Origin: Desulfobacca sp.
GTDB lineage: Bacteria > Desulfobacterota > Desulfobaccia > Desulfobaccales > Desulfobaccaceae
Length of the DNA: 47,687 nt
Direction of reading: 5' to 3'
Assembly (NCBI GenBank): GCA_020725545.1
Contig: DYEV01000031.1
Location: 1 to 47,687 of the forward strand
Position numbers and translations under genes: made by a program. Numbering within the stretch: position 1 is the stretch's first letter; the number at the start of each line of letters is the position of its first letter. The notes below the pieces were generated by a model. The model saw only the letters and a program-made list of their open reading frames with translations, did no database searches and was not told where the DNA came from. This document shows positions 1 to 8,535 of the stretch, one piece after another.

Positions 1-137
1 GGCACATACTCGGCCATGCCCTTTAACGACAGGTGTTTGGTGATCGCCGCCGTCAACGTCGTCTTGCCATGGTCTATATGCCCGATCGTGCCAATATTTA
101 CGTGGGGCTTCTTCCGCTCAAATTTCTTTTTGGCCAT
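1..137 (-). CDS. tuf: Elongation factor Tu, 5' portion (cut by window edge)
   Basis: The minus strand reads [20 protein letters not shown] and continues [13 protein letters not shown] before leaving the window. This is the EF-Tu N-terminus with the GTPase P-loop (GHIDHGKT). EF-Tu brings aminoacyl-tRNA to the ribosome. Only about 45 codons are visible. The ATG at 137 is preceded by a GGAG Shine-Dalgarno. Four tRNA genes lie just upstream on the same strand, as in the tufB operon of E. coli, so it is probably co-transcribed with them from the promoter at 648-676. Confidence 0.97.
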   Translation of the reverse strand, partial: MAKKKFERKKPHVNIGTIGHIDHGKTTLTAAITKHLSLKGMAEYV

Positions 138-218
138 GTTTTTCGTCTCCTAACGAGCTAGTCCAGTCAAAACAACATCCGCAGGGGATGGTTGGTGGTA
201 GCGCCGGCAAGTCTGAGG

Positions 219-295
219 TGGAGCCCACGACCGGGATCGAACCGGTGAACCTCTTCCTTACCAAGGAAGTGCTCTACCTACTGAGCTACGTGGGC
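219..295 (-). tRNA. tRNA-Thr (anticodon GGT)
   Basis: The minus strand folds as a cloverleaf with acceptor GCCCACG/CGTGGGC, D-stem GCTC/GAGC, anticodon loop TTGGTAA (GGT) and a T-arm with TTCGATC. The 3' CCA is genome-encoded. It is the last tRNA before tuf. Confidence 0.97.
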
Positions 296-308
296 TCATG
301 ATTCTATT

Positions 309-385
309 TGGAGCGGGAAACGGGACTCGAACCCGCAACCCTCAGCTTGGAAGGCTGATGCTCTAGCCAATTGAGCTATTCCCGC
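309..385 (-). tRNA. tRNA-Gly (anticodon TCC)
   Basis: The minus-strand cloverleaf has acceptor GCGGGAA/TTCCCGC, anticodon stem TCAGC/GCTGA with loop CTTCCAA (TCC), and an encoded CCA. It is the third tRNA of the Thr-Tyr-Gly-Thr-tuf series. Confidence 0.97.
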
Positions 386-399
386 CTTCTGGGCCTTAC

Positions 400-484
400 T
401 GGTGGAGAGGGGAGGATTCGAACCTCCGAAGGCTTCGCCGGCAGATTTACAGTCTGCTCCCTTTGGCCGCTCGGGAACCTCTCC
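400..484 (-). tRNA. tRNA-Tyr (anticodon GTA)
   Basis: This is a class II tRNA of about 85 nt with a long variable arm. The acceptor is GGAGAGG/CCTCTCC and the anticodon stem GCAGA/TCTGC holds loop CTGTAAA (GTA). CCA is encoded. Confidence 0.97.
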
Positions 485-521
485 AGAAAAAATTATCGCC
501 GTCTCCGGCCTAATGCCAACC

Positions 522-596
522 TGGAGCTGGCGATGGGATTCGAACCCGCAACCTGCTGATTACAAATCAGCTGCTCTACCGTTGAGCTACGCCAGC
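522..596 (-). tRNA. tRNA-Thr (anticodon TGT)
   Basis: The minus-strand cloverleaf has acceptor GCTGGCG/CGCCAGC, anticodon stem GCTGA/TCAGC with loop TTTGTAA (TGT), and an encoded CCA. It is the first gene of the tRNA-tuf transcript, about 45 nt after the predicted transcription start. Confidence 0.97.
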
Positions 597-647
597 CGAT
601 TGCCTGATCTGTCGGTGTCACAGAATCACGAATTACTAGACTTAATT

Positions 648-676
648 ATGTTAGTTAAGATTTGCGGCTTTGTCAA
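648..676 (-). promoter_or_regulatory. Sigma-70 promoter of the tRNA-tuf operon
   Basis: On the minus strand there is TTGACA (671-676), a 17-nt spacer, and TAACAT (648-653). This is a near-consensus promoter placed correctly for transcription into tRNA-Thr(TGT). The surrounding DNA is AT-rich compared with the genes. Confidence 0.8.
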
Positions 677-799
677 GAAATTTTTGGCGCTGGTGCTGGG
701 AGCTTATTTTTCCAGGTGACGCTGGTCGGCGTCCCCCGGAAAACACGGGACCGGGAGCAGCCCTGGGGGCCATTGTTGGTTGCCTGCCGAGATTAAGAT

Positions 800-829
800 T
801 TGCCATATTAAAATATTATATGATATAAT
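800..829 (+). promoter_or_regulatory. Extended -10 promoter of prfB
   Basis: TTGCCA (800-805) is followed by an 18-nt spacer ending in TGA and then TATAAT (824-829). The -35 matches consensus in five of six positions, and the -10 is perfect with an upstream TGn extension. It lies about 40 nt before the prfB start. The 597-872 gap holds this promoter, the divergent tRNA-tuf promoter, and nothing else I can identify. Confidence 0.75.
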
Positions 830-872
830 TTTTTGTTAAACTATTTCATAACTGCTTCCCAAGGAGGTTCAC

Positions 873-1983
873 GTGTTAATCACCCCCACTGAGGTGAAGA
901 ATCGTCTGGTCACCCTTGACCAAAAATTCAGTCAGCTCCGAGGTCGTCTTTGATCTGGAGGGCAAAAAACGCCGCCTGGCGGAGATTGAGCAGCTGACCG
1001 GCAAACCCGATTTCTGGGAGGATGCAGCCCGGGCTGCGGCCATCCTCAAAGAGCGGGGCGCCATTCAGAATGTCCTGGAGACCTGGCGGCAGCAGGAGCA
1101 GCGCCTTCAGGATCTGGAAGTGCTCCTGCAGTTAGCCCAGGAAGAAAATGATGAGGCGGTTTTGGACGAAGTCCTGACCGAGTTGCGGCTCCAGGAAAAG
1201 GACCTGCGCCGTCTGGAACTGGAGACGCTCCTGGGCGGCGAAGATGACATCAAAAATGCCTTTGTCACCATCCACGCCGGGGCTGGCGGCACCGAAGCCC
1301 AGGATTGGGCCGAGATCCTCCTGCGCATGTATCTGCGTTTTGCCGAGCGTCGGGGTTTCAAAACCGAAATATACGATCTCCTGCCCGGGGACGAGGCCGG
1401 GATCAAAAGTGCCACCTTCGCGGCCAGCGGTCCCTATGCCTATGGTTACCTCAAAGCGGAAAGCGGCATCCATCGCCTGGTCCGCATTTCGCCCTTTGAT
1501 GCCAGCGGCCGGCGCCATACCTCGTTCGCCGCGGTCTTTGTCTACCCCGAGGCTGATGAGACCATCGAAATCGATATCCAGGAAAAAGACCTGCGCATTG
1601 ATACCTTCCGGGCCAGCGGGGCCGGGGGGCAACATGTCAACAAAACCAGCTCTGCAGTGCGTATTACTCACATCCCCACCGGCATTGTGGTCTCCATGCA
1701 GAATGAGCGCTCCCAACACCGCAACCGGGACCTGGCCATGAAGGTGCTGAAGGCGCGATTATATGAGGCGGAGAAGAATAAACGCCAGGAAAAGACCCAG
1801 GAGATCCTGGATGCCCAGAAAGACATCGCTTGGGGCAGCCAGATCCGCTCCTATATCCTGCAGCCCTATCAGTTAGTCAAAGACCATCGCACGAAACACG
1901 AAGATGGCAACGTGGCGGCCGTCCTGGACGGCGATCTGGACGCCTTCATCGAGGCCTATCTGCTGCATACGGTAACCTCGTAA
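873..1983 (+). CDS. prfB: Peptide chain release factor 2 (programmed +1 frameshift)
   Basis: RF2 releases the finished peptide at UGA and UAA stop codons. Translation starts at GTG 873, eight bases after AAGGAGG (about 862-867). It runs 26 codons to an in-frame TGA at 951-953 and resumes in the +1 frame at 952, giving about 369 aa, the normal RF2 length. The catalytic GGQ loop (GAGGQHVNKTSS) and the stop-codon-reading SPF tripeptide (RISPFDASG) are both visible. An uncorrected gene caller would start too far downstream. A GTG-started membrane protein gene follows at once. Confidence 0.96.
936..953 (+). promoter_or_regulatory. RF2 autoregulatory +1 frameshift site
   Basis: The sequence CTCCGAGGTCGTCTTTGA contains the slippery CTT followed by TGA (951-953), with an internal Shine-Dalgarno-like GAGG placed as in E. 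coli prfB. When RF2 is scarce the ribosome pauses at UGA, slips +1 and completes RF2. This is a direct match to a known mechanism. Confidence 0.93.
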
Positions 1984-2000
1984 CAAGAAAAGGATTAGTG

Positions 2001-2480
2001 GTGCAAAACGATTCCTTAGCAAAGGTCTTCCGGTCCCAGCAAATCCTGGCATCGGCTTTGGCCGCCTCGCTGCTGGTCTATGCGATCATCGTCGCGGTGC
2101 TGTCGCGTCAGGGCTCTGCCGTGTGGTCGGTGTCGGGCAACTTTCTTGACAGCCTCCGTTTTGTTTTGGTTTTTCTGGCCTTTGCCATGTATTTTGTTAT
2201 GCGCTTCGGGCAACAAAAGATCTTGGTCAAAAAACCCACTGATACCCGGGAAACCCTGGTGGCCAAACTGCGGTTGGCCTGCTTTCTTTCTCTGGCTTTA
2301 GCGGAACTCCCGGCCGTCTTTGGGTTGGTGCTCTTTTTAGCCAGCGGCAATTCCCGGGATTTTTATCCCCTCATGATTATTTCACTGATCCTCTTTTACG
2401 TGGCCTTTCCGCGTTATACGATCTGGGAGGTCTGGTCCCAGCCCCGGCCGGAGGGGTCGGGCTGCGCTGATTCAGTCTGA
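2001..2480 (+). CDS. Small four-helix membrane protein of unknown function
   Basis: About 159 aa from GTG 2001, preceded by AAAAGGA. Another GTG at 1998 is also in frame but sits too close to the Shine-Dalgarno. Hydrophobic stretches at roughly residues 14-34, 48-66, 88-110 and 117-135 suggest four transmembrane helices, joined by a basic segment (QQKILVKKPTDTRE). I recognise no catalytic motif. It lies 17 nt after prfB and is probably in the same transcript. The function is unknown. Confidence 0.75.
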   Translation: MQNDSLAKVFRSQQILASALAASLLVYAIIVAVLSRQGSAVWSVSGNFLDSLRFVLVFLAFAMYFVMRFGQQKILVKKPTDTRETLVAKLRLACFLSLALAELPAVFGLVLFLASGNSRDFYPLMIISLILFYVAFPRYTIWEVWSQPRPEGSGCADSV

Positions 2481-2492
2481 GGGCGCTTGCCG

Positions 2493-2948
2493 TCAATCCA
2501 CGACCACGGGCTCCAGGTGGTGGGTCTGGAAATAAAGCCGGTTGCCTCCCAGGGACACCAATTCGCCATAAAACCTGAGGACGTCTAAGCGCTTGGGCTG
2601 GAACCGCGATTTTTGCTCGTAGGACATCGCGGCCCGGTCAAAGTAGCCGCGCATGGCTGCCTCCTGGTACAGGGCGAACCATTCCAACTCCCACCAACGC
2701 CGGGGATAGCGCAGCTGATTAAGGTAGTAGTGCTGGGGGACCGGATCATAGCTGAGGAATTCCCAGAAATAGGCCTGAAAACTGACCAATTGCCCGGCCT
2801 GCAGACCGGGTGAATGGCGCCGCAACTGCTCCAGATCGATGGGGGTATAAGCCGCCGGGTTGAAGGCGGACGGCAGCGGCCGCACCTGGCCGCAAGCACT
2901 GGTCAGCAGGAGGAGCAACCACAGGAGGGCTGGGGCATATCGGCGCAT
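2493..2948 (-). CDS. Putative lipoprotein of unknown function
   Basis: 151 aa with an N-terminal signal peptide (MRRYAPALLWLLLLL) and lipobox LTSAC, so it is probably lipidated and envelope-anchored. The mature part is rich in Tyr and Trp (for example RYPRRWWELEWFALYQEA) and has no motif I recognise. It is convergent with the preceding gene, the two ends being about 12 nt apart. The function is unknown. Confidence 0.7.
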   Translation of the reverse strand: MRRYAPALLWLLLLLTSACGQVRPLPSAFNPAAYTPIDLEQLRRHSPGLQAGQLVSFQAYFWEFLSYDPVPQHYYLNQLRYPRRWWELEWFALYQEAAMRGYFDRAAMSYEQKSRFQPKRLDVLRFYGELVSLGGNRLYFQTHHLEPVVVD

Positions 2949-3111
2949 GTCAGATCCTTTGGTTTCTGGTGAAAATTCTTTTTTTCGGGGGGGTGGGCCA
3001 AAGGCTCGTCCCCTTTCCCTGGCTGATTTTTTCCGGCGGTGCTGTTATAATACTGCGAATACCCTAAAATCTATAGTCTTATTCACTTGGACTGCAAGGA
3101 GTGATGATGCT

Positions 3112-3390
3112 ATGGCTTTTAAGGTCGTGATCAGACGGCATGAAGGCGTCCAATCCTATCTGGTCCTGGATGACAAACCCCGGGAACTCCTCAGGCACGT
3201 GGGCTTTTATCAGGAATTCTCCATCAGGACCTGGTATGGCTCCCTTGAGGCGGACGACGCCCGGGAGGAATGGGCCGAGATGTTGGGGGAAGACCCTTAT
3301 GACGGCTCCTACCTCATCGTTGATGGAGATTTCCGGGAATACGTCGCCGATGCCCCCCTCTGGGCCCATTGCATCCCTGACAAACCGTAA
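3112..3390 (+). CDS. Hypothetical protein, 92 aa
   Basis: The ATG at 3112 is preceded by AAGGAG (3096-3101). The product is soluble and acidic, with no signal peptide or membrane segment. An Asp/Glu-rich middle (EADDAREEWAEMLGED) is followed by PYDGSYLIVDGDFREYV. I do not recognise the family. It is a single gene between the divergent lipoprotein and the convergent thiE. The reading frame extends further upstream, but only this start has a ribosome binding site. Confidence 0.65.
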   Translation: MAFKVVIRRHEGVQSYLVLDDKPRELLRHVGFYQEFSIRTWYGSLEADDAREEWAEMLGEDPYDGSYLIVDGDFREYVADAPLWAHCIPDKP

Positions 3391-3434
3391 TGCGAGTCTA
3401 TCCGCATCAGGTTATCAGGGGAGTGGGCCGAGGG

Positions 3435-4055
3435 TCAGCCTGCTCCCCCATGTTGTCCAAACAACCGTTGGAAGGCCCGGATGGCGGCTGCCACATCCGG
3501 TTGAGTGACCACCGCCGAGATGGCGCAGAGGCCGTCGGCGCCGGCCGTGATGACGGCCGAGGCGTTCTCCAAAGTAATGCCGCCGATGCCAATGAGGGGA
3601 AGAGACACTAGCCGGCGGATTTCCCGGAGCAGGCTGAGGCCAGCCGGTTCGCCGGCGTCTGGCTTTGTTTGGGTGGCGAAGATGGGGGAGACCCCTAAAT
3701 AATCAGCCCCTTGCCGGGCTGCCAGAAGGGCCTGATCCACCGTATTGACCGTCACCCCGATGACCTTCCCCGGTCCCAACAGGCGCCGGGCCTCGGGCAG
3801 GGGCATGTCCTCCTGGCCGATGTGAACGCCGTCGGCCCCCACGGCCAGGGCTATCTCCACATGGTCATTCAGCAGGAAGAGGGCCCCCTGGCAGAGGCGG
3901 CGCAGCTCCCGGGCTTCGGCCAGCACCGCGGCAGGGTCCGCCGCTTTTTCCCGATATTGAATGACCCGCACCCCCGCGGCCACGGCCGCCTGGACGTCGC
4001 TGACATTGCCGGCCCGGCTGAGGCGGGCGTCGGTAATGAAGTAGTAGCCCTTCAT
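3435..4055 (-). CDS. thiE: Thiamine-phosphate synthase
   Basis: 206 aa, a full-length TIM-barrel ThiE. It couples hydroxymethylpyrimidine diphosphate to thiazole phosphate to give thiamine phosphate in the cytosol. Family motifs are VIQYREK, the diphosphate/Mg site LLNDHVEIALAVGADGVHIG, DYLGVSPIFATQTK and the phosphate loop IGIGGI. Its ATG overlaps the thiM stop as ATGA, so translation is probably coupled. It is the last gene of glnS-thiM-thiE. Confidence 0.95.
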   Translation of the reverse strand: MKGYYFITDARLSRAGNVSDVQAAVAAGVRVIQYREKAADPAAVLAEARELRRLCQGALFLLNDHVEIALAVGADGVHIGQEDMPLPEARRLLGPGKVIGVTVNTVDQALLAARQGADYLGVSPIFATQTKPDAGEPAGLSLLREIRRLVSLPLIGIGGITLENASAVITAGADGLCAISAVVTQPDVAAAIRAFQRLFGQHGGAG

Positions 4056-4861
4056 AGCACAGCTGCCACCCGGAGACGCTCCCGGAGGGTGGCTTCCTCC
4101 AGAACATACAAAGCGTCAAAAAGCCCTTCCTTGAAGGCCATGGGCGTTTGGGCTTGTTGGGCGGCCAGTTCCGCAGCGACGCCGAAACAGGCCAGGGCGC
4201 TGGCCGCGGCCACGGCCAGGTCCGGCTCCACCGCGGCAAAGGCGCCGATGATGGAGGTGGCCATGCAGCCAGTGCCCACCACGTGCCCCATGAGGGGGTG
4301 GCCGTTGGCGATTTGCAAGAGACGCTCCTCATCGGCCACGATATCAATGGGGCCGGTGAGGACCACCACGGCCCGGCGCAGCCGGGCCAACTCCCGGGCC
4401 AATTGTCCCAGGTCGGCTTGGACCTCGACGGCATCAACGCCCTTGGTCTGGACTGCGGCGCCGCTCACTCGGGCGATTTCCGAGGCGTTCCCCTTAATGA
4501 TATCGACGCGGGCGTTGTTGATCAGCTGCAGGCTGGCCTCATCCCGCAAGGCCGTGGCCCCAGCGCCGCAGACGTCCAGGACCACCGGGATGCCCTTGGC
4601 ATTGGCGGCTTGGGCGGCCAGGAGCATGGCAGCCACGAAATCCGGGGTCAAGGTGCCGATGTTCAAGACCAAGGCGGCGGCCAGACCGGTCATTTGGGCC
4701 ACCTCCTCGGCGGCATGGGCCATGACCGGCGAGCCCCCTAAAACCTTGACCACCTGGGCGCAGTCATAAATGGTCACCCAGTTGGTGAGGTGGTGCACCA
4801 AAGGCTGCCTTTGGCGCAGGCGGGCCAGGATTTCCCAAGGTTTCAACTCCAACCGGCTCAT
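4052..4861 (-). CDS. thiM: Hydroxyethylthiazole kinase
   Basis: 269 aa of the ribokinase-like ThiM family, which phosphorylates hydroxyethylthiazole to feed ThiE (thiazole salvage). Visible are the substrate-binding N-terminus [16 protein letters not shown] and the C-terminal anion-hole motif [10 protein letters not shown] with the conserved Cys. It starts inside the glnS stop (4-nt ATGA overlap) with a GGGG-type ribosome site, and ends with the same kind of overlap onto thiE. No TPP riboswitch precedes it. Confidence 0.95.
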   Translation of the reverse strand: MSRLELKPWEILARLRQRQPLVHHLTNWVTIYDCAQVVKVLGGSPVMAHAAEEVAQMTGLAAALVLNIGTLTPDFVAAMLLAAQAANAKGIPVVLDVCGAGATALRDEASLQLINNARVDIIKGNASEIARVSGAAVQTKGVDAVEVQADLGQLARELARLRRAVVVLTGPIDIVADEERLLQIANGHPLMGHVVGTGCMATSIIGAFAAVEPDLAVAAASALACFGVAAELAAQQAQTPMAFKEGLFDALYVLEEATLRERLRVAAVL

Positions 4862-6555
4862 GATCTTTTCCCCTGTTTTTCGACTTCCTGGAGCTTGGCC
4901 CAGGCATCCCGCAGGGTGACGCTCCGGTTCAGGACCAGACGGTCTGTTCGGCTATCCGGATCCACGCAGAAATAGCCCAAACGCTCCAGCTGGTAGTGGC
5001 TGCCCGACGCCGCCCCGGCCAGGGACGGCTCCAGCCAGGCCGGATAAATGACCTCCAAGGAGTGGGGGTTGAGATGGGCCTTGAAATCCTCGGTGGCTGC
5101 GGGATGGTGATGGGTGAAGAGCCGGTCGTAAAGCCGCACCTCCGCCGGGATGGCCTGGGCCGCGGAGACCCAATGGATGGTCGCCTTGACCTGGCGGCCG
5201 TCCGGGGCCTGGCCCCCCCGGGTGGCGGGATCATAGGTGCAGCGCAGTTCCACCACTTCGCCGGTGGCCGAGTCTTTGATTACCTGCTCACATTTCAGGA
5301 AAAAGGCATAGCGCAGCCGTACCTCCCGGCCCGGCGCCAGACGGTAGAACTTTTTGGGCGGGTCTTCCATGAAGTCATCCCGCTCGATATAGAGCTCCCG
5401 ACTGAAGGGGAGGGGGCGGCTGCCGGCCTGGGGATCTTCTGGGTTATTGATGGCCTCCAGCTCCTCTACCTGCCCTTCTGGGTAGTTCTCAATGATCACC
5501 TTCAGCGGCCGCAGCACCCCCATGACCCGGGGAGCCCATTTATTCAACTCTTCCCGGACGCAGAACTCCAGCAACGCCATATCCACCAGGTTCTCCCGTT
5601 TGCCCACGCCGATGCGCTCGCAAAAGGTCCGAATGGCCGCCGGCGGATAGCCCCGCCGGCGCATGCCGGCCAGGGTGGGCATGCGCGGGTCGTCCCAGCC
5701 GTTCACATGCCCTTCCTGCACCAATTGGATGAGGCGGCGTTTGCTCAGGACTGTATGGCTCAGGTTCAGGCGGGCAAACTCGATCTGCTGGGGGTGGTAG
5801 ATGCCCAACTGATCCAGGTACCAGTCATATAAAGCCCGATGGTCCTCATACTCCATGGTGCAGATGGAGTGGGTAATGCCTTCAATGGAGTCGCACTGGC
5901 CGTGGGCCCAGTCATACATGGGGTAGATGCACCACGTGGTGCCGGTGCGGTGGTGCGGCGCATATTTGATGCGGTACATGACCGGGTCCCGCAGGTTGAG
6001 GTTGGGCGAGGCCATGTCGATCTTAGCCCGCAGGGTCAAAGAACCCTCGGGAAACTCTCCGGCCCGCATGCGCCGGAAGAGGTCCAAATTTTCCGCCACC
6101 GGGCGATTGCGCCAAGGGCTTTCCCGCCCCGGCTCCGTCAGGGTGCCCCGATATTCCCGGATCTCTTCAGGGCTCAACTCATCCACGTAGGCCTTGCCAT
6201 CCTGAATGAGTTTTTCCGCCCAGGCATAAAGCTGCTCAAAATAATCGGAGGCGTAATAGAGGCGGTCGTCCCAATCGAACCCCAGCCAGCGGACATCGGC
6301 CTGGATGGACTCCACATATTCGATATCCTCTTTGCTGGGGTTGGTATCGTCAAAGCGGAAATTGCAGTAGCCGTGATAATCCGCGGCCAAGCCAAAATTC
6401 AGGCAGATGGACTTGGCATGGCCGATGTGGAGATAGCCGTTGGGTTCAGGGGGAAAACGGGTGATGACCCGGCCGCCGAATTTGCCGGTGCGCAGATCCT
6501 CTTCGATGATAGCGCGGATGAAGTTGGGGGGCGGGGTGGGTTCGGGTTTGGTCAT
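4858..6555 (-). CDS. glnS: Glutaminyl-tRNA synthetase
   Basis: About 565 aa, close to E. coli GlnRS (554). It charges tRNA-Gln directly. The class I signature is [15 protein letters not shown], with VLSKR as the KMSKS equivalent. The C-terminal beta-barrel anticodon domain is present (for example [16 protein letters not shown]). The frame stays open about 30 codons further upstream, but ATG 6555 is the best start: it is preceded by AGAGGA and lines up with known N-termini ([15 protein letters not shown]). It is first in an operon with thiM and thiE. Confidence 0.95.
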   Translation of the reverse strand: MTKPEPTPPPNFIRAIIEEDLRTGKFGGRVITRFPPEPNGYLHIGHAKSICLNFGLAADYHGYCNFRFDDTNPSKEDIEYVESIQADVRWLGFDWDDRLYYASDYFEQLYAWAEKLIQDGKAYVDELSPEEIREYRGTLTEPGRESPWRNRPVAENLDLFRRMRAGEFPEGSLTLRAKIDMASPNLNLRDPVMYRIKYAPHHRTGTTWCIYPMYDWAHGQCDSIEGITHSICTMEYEDHRALYDWYLDQLGIYHPQQIEFARLNLSHTVLSKRRLIQLVQEGHVNGWDDPRMPTLAGMRRRGYPPAAIRTFCERIGVGKRENLVDMALLEFCVREELNKWAPRVMGVLRPLKVIIENYPEGQVEELEAINNPEDPQAGSRPLPFSRELYIERDDFMEDPPKKFYRLAPGREVRLRYAFFLKCEQVIKDSATGEVVELRCTYDPATRGGQAPDGRQVKATIHWVSAAQAIPAEVRLYDRLFTHHHPAATEDFKAHLNPHSLEVIYPAWLEPSLAGAASGSHYQLERLGYFCVDPDSRTDRLVLNRSVTLRDAWAKLQEVEKQGKRS

Positions 6556-6637
6556 AACATTATCCTCTGGCCTGAGGGTAGGGATTTTTGCAATGGTGCT
6601 GGTAGTTCGGATGCGTATCGCTCTCGGCCTAGAAACA

Positions 6638-6646
6638 TGATACAAT
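6638..6646 (+). promoter_or_regulatory. Candidate extended -10 promoter for polX
   Basis: TGA followed by TACAAT (6641-6646) forms a TGn-extended -10 about 37 nt before the polX ATG. No convincing -35 is seen. The region is shared with the divergent glnS promoter, which I could not define. Confidence 0.4.
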
Positions 6647-6682
6647 AATTATCACAAATATCCTGGGTGTAAAACCGCTGCC

Positions 6683-8416
6683 ATGAAAAATCGGGAAATC
6701 GCCAAAATCTTCAATGAAATTGCCGAATATCTGGAGATGGAGGGGGTGCGCTTTAAGCCCTATGCCTATCAGAAGGCGGCCATCACCCTGGAAAATCTTA
6801 AAGATAGCATCGATGATATCTACGGGCAAGGGGGGCTGAAGGCTCTTAAGGCCATTCCCGGCATCGGCGAGAGTATCGCCCAGAAGATCGAAGAATATCT
6901 GCAGACTGGCAAGATCGAATATTACGAGGAATTCCGCCGCAAACTCCCCATCAATCTGGACGAGCTCATTGCCGTGGAGGGCATGGGGCCAAAAAAGGCC
7001 AAAATCCTCTATGAGCAGCTGGGCATCACCAACCTGGCGGAACTGGAGGCCGCGGCCCGGGCCCATAAGATTGCCCCGCTGAAAGGCTTCGGCGCCAAGA
7101 CCGAGGCCAATATCCTGGAGGGCATCGAGTTCCTGAAAAAGAGCACCGGCCGCTTTCTCCTGGGGGAGGTCTGGCCCCTGGCCGATCAACTGCTGGCCGC
7201 GCTCCGGGCCCTCCCGGAGGTGGACCGGGCTGACGTGGCCGGTTCCTTCCGGCGCAAGAAAGAAACCATCGGTGACCTTGATTTCCTGGTGGTTTCAACC
7301 CAGCCCGACAAGGTCATGGCCTTCTTTATTTCTCAGCCCGACGTGGTTAAGGTGCAGGCCCACGGCCCCACCAAATCTTCGGTGCGTCTGCGCCAGGGGT
7401 TGGATGCGGACCTCAGAGTCATCCCGGCCGAGAGCTACGGTGCCGCACTGCAGTATTTTTCCGGCTCCAAGGAACATAATATCGCCCTCAGGCAGATCGC
7501 CATTGACCAGGGTTATAAGCTCAATGAATACGGCCTCTTTGATCAGCATGACCAGGCCATTGCCGGTAGGACCGAAGAAGAGATCTATCAAGCCCTGGGG
7601 TTGGCCTGGATGCCGCCGGAGCTCCGGGAAGATCGGGGTGAGCTGGCTGCGGCCCGGGAAGGTCGTCTGCCCAGGCTCATTGACTACGGCGATGTCAAAG
7701 GCGACCTGCATGTCCACTCCAACTGGAACGGCGGCGCCCAACCCATCGCCGAGATAGCCCAGGCAGCCCTGGCCCTGGGCTACGAATATGTGGGCATAGC
7801 AGACCATACCAAATTTCTGCGCATCGAACACGGTCTGGATGAAGAGCAGCTCTTGGCCCGGAACCAGGAGATTGACCGGCTCAATGAGACGTTGGCCCGG
7901 GAAGGGAAACAATTCCGGATCCTCAAAGGCTGCGAGGCCAACATCCTCAATGACGGCGGTATCGACATCGCCGACGAGGTCCTGGCCCAGATGGATTACG
8001 TCATTGCCGGTATCCACTCCGCCTTTCGCATGCCCAGGGATGAGATGCTCAGGCGTCTACAGACCGCCATGGCCAATCCCCACGTGGACATCATTTCCCA
8101 CCCCACTGGCCGCATCCTGAAGCGTCGGGAGGAATACGAAGTGGCGGTGGGCGATCTCCTCCGCCTGGCCCACGACACCGGCACCATCCTGGAGATCAAC
8201 GCCTACCCCGAACGCCTGGACCTGGGGGACGTCAACATCCGGGCCGCCAAACAGGCCGGGGTCCGGATGGTTATCAACACCGACGCCCACCATGTTGATC
8301 AACTGCGCTATATGCCCCTGGGCATCGCCCAGGCCCGCCGCGGCTGGGCTGAAAAAGAGGATATTATCAATGTCTGGCCGGCTACCCGGTTGTTGGCCTT
8401 CCTGAAGAAACCGTGA
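6683..8416 (+). CDS. polX: PolX-type DNA polymerase/3'-5' exonuclease (Pol beta family plus PHP domain)
   Basis: 577 aa, full length for bacterial PolX, a base-excision and gap-filling repair enzyme. In order: an N-terminal 8-kDa-like region and helix-hairpin-helix motifs (IPGIGESIAQKIEEYL, VEGMGPKKAKIL); the nucleotidyltransferase palm with GSFRRKKETIGDLDFL carrying two catalytic Asp, and DADLRV carrying the third; and a C-terminal PHP metal phosphoesterase with DLHVHSNW, GIADHTK and NTDAHH. The ribosome site is weak. It is a single gene, divergent from glnS. Confidence 0.95.
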   Translation: MKNREIAKIFNEIAEYLEMEGVRFKPYAYQKAAITLENLKDSIDDIYGQGGLKALKAIPGIGESIAQKIEEYLQTGKIEYYEEFRRKLPINLDELIAVEGMGPKKAKILYEQLGITNLAELEAAARAHKIAPLKGFGAKTEANILEGIEFLKKSTGRFLLGEVWPLADQLLAALRALPEVDRADVAGSFRRKKETIGDLDFLVVSTQPDKVMAFFISQPDVVKVQAHGPTKSSVRLRQGLDADLRVIPAESYGAALQYFSGSKEHNIALRQIAIDQGYKLNEYGLFDQHDQAIAGRTEEEIYQALGLAWMPPELREDRGELAAAREGRLPRLIDYGDVKGDLHVHSNWNGGAQPIAEIAQAALALGYEYVGIADHTKFLRIEHGLDEEQLLARNQEIDRLNETLAREGKQFRILKGCEANILNDGGIDIADEVLAQMDYVIAGIHSAFRMPRDEMLRRLQTAMANPHVDIISHPTGRILKRREEYEVAVGDLLRLAHDTGTILEINAYPERLDLGDVNIRAAKQAGVRMVINTDAHHVDQLRYMPLGIAQARRGWAEKEDIINVWPATRLLAFLKKP

Positions 8417-8505
8417 GCTGAACAAACTGCAAATCCAACCCCCGAGGGTCAACGAGGGATCAGCATGGCTGGCGAGAGGTGAGAGGTAAAAGTTACGATC
8501 CTCTT

Positions 8506-8526
8506 CCTGACCCCTGACCCCTGACC
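8506..8526 (+). repeat. Three tandem heptamers CCTGACC next to a start codon
   Basis: Three perfect head-to-tail copies of CCTGACC end 9 bases before the transporter ATG at 8536, where a Shine-Dalgarno would be expected. Degenerate relatives occur in other gaps (about 15981-16050 and 19141-19165). Confidence 0.8.
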
Positions 8527-8535
8527 ACTACTCTT

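Noticed and set aside
371-719. Plus-strand open frames (62 and 105 aa) over the tRNA cluster
   Set aside because: They run across three tRNA genes on the other strand, have no ribosome site, and read as translated tRNA.
1132-1719. 195-aa minus-strand frame inside prfB
   Set aside because: It is an antisense shadow of a conserved gene in GC-rich DNA; the RF2 frame has all expected motifs.
5839-6648. 269-aa plus-strand frame over glnS
   Set aside because: It is a shadow; the minus strand encodes a full GlnRS with its catalytic motifs.
6556-6682. TPP riboswitch controlling thiM-thiE
   Set aside because: No CTGAGA/ACCTGA-type thi-box motifs are visible in the glnS leader.
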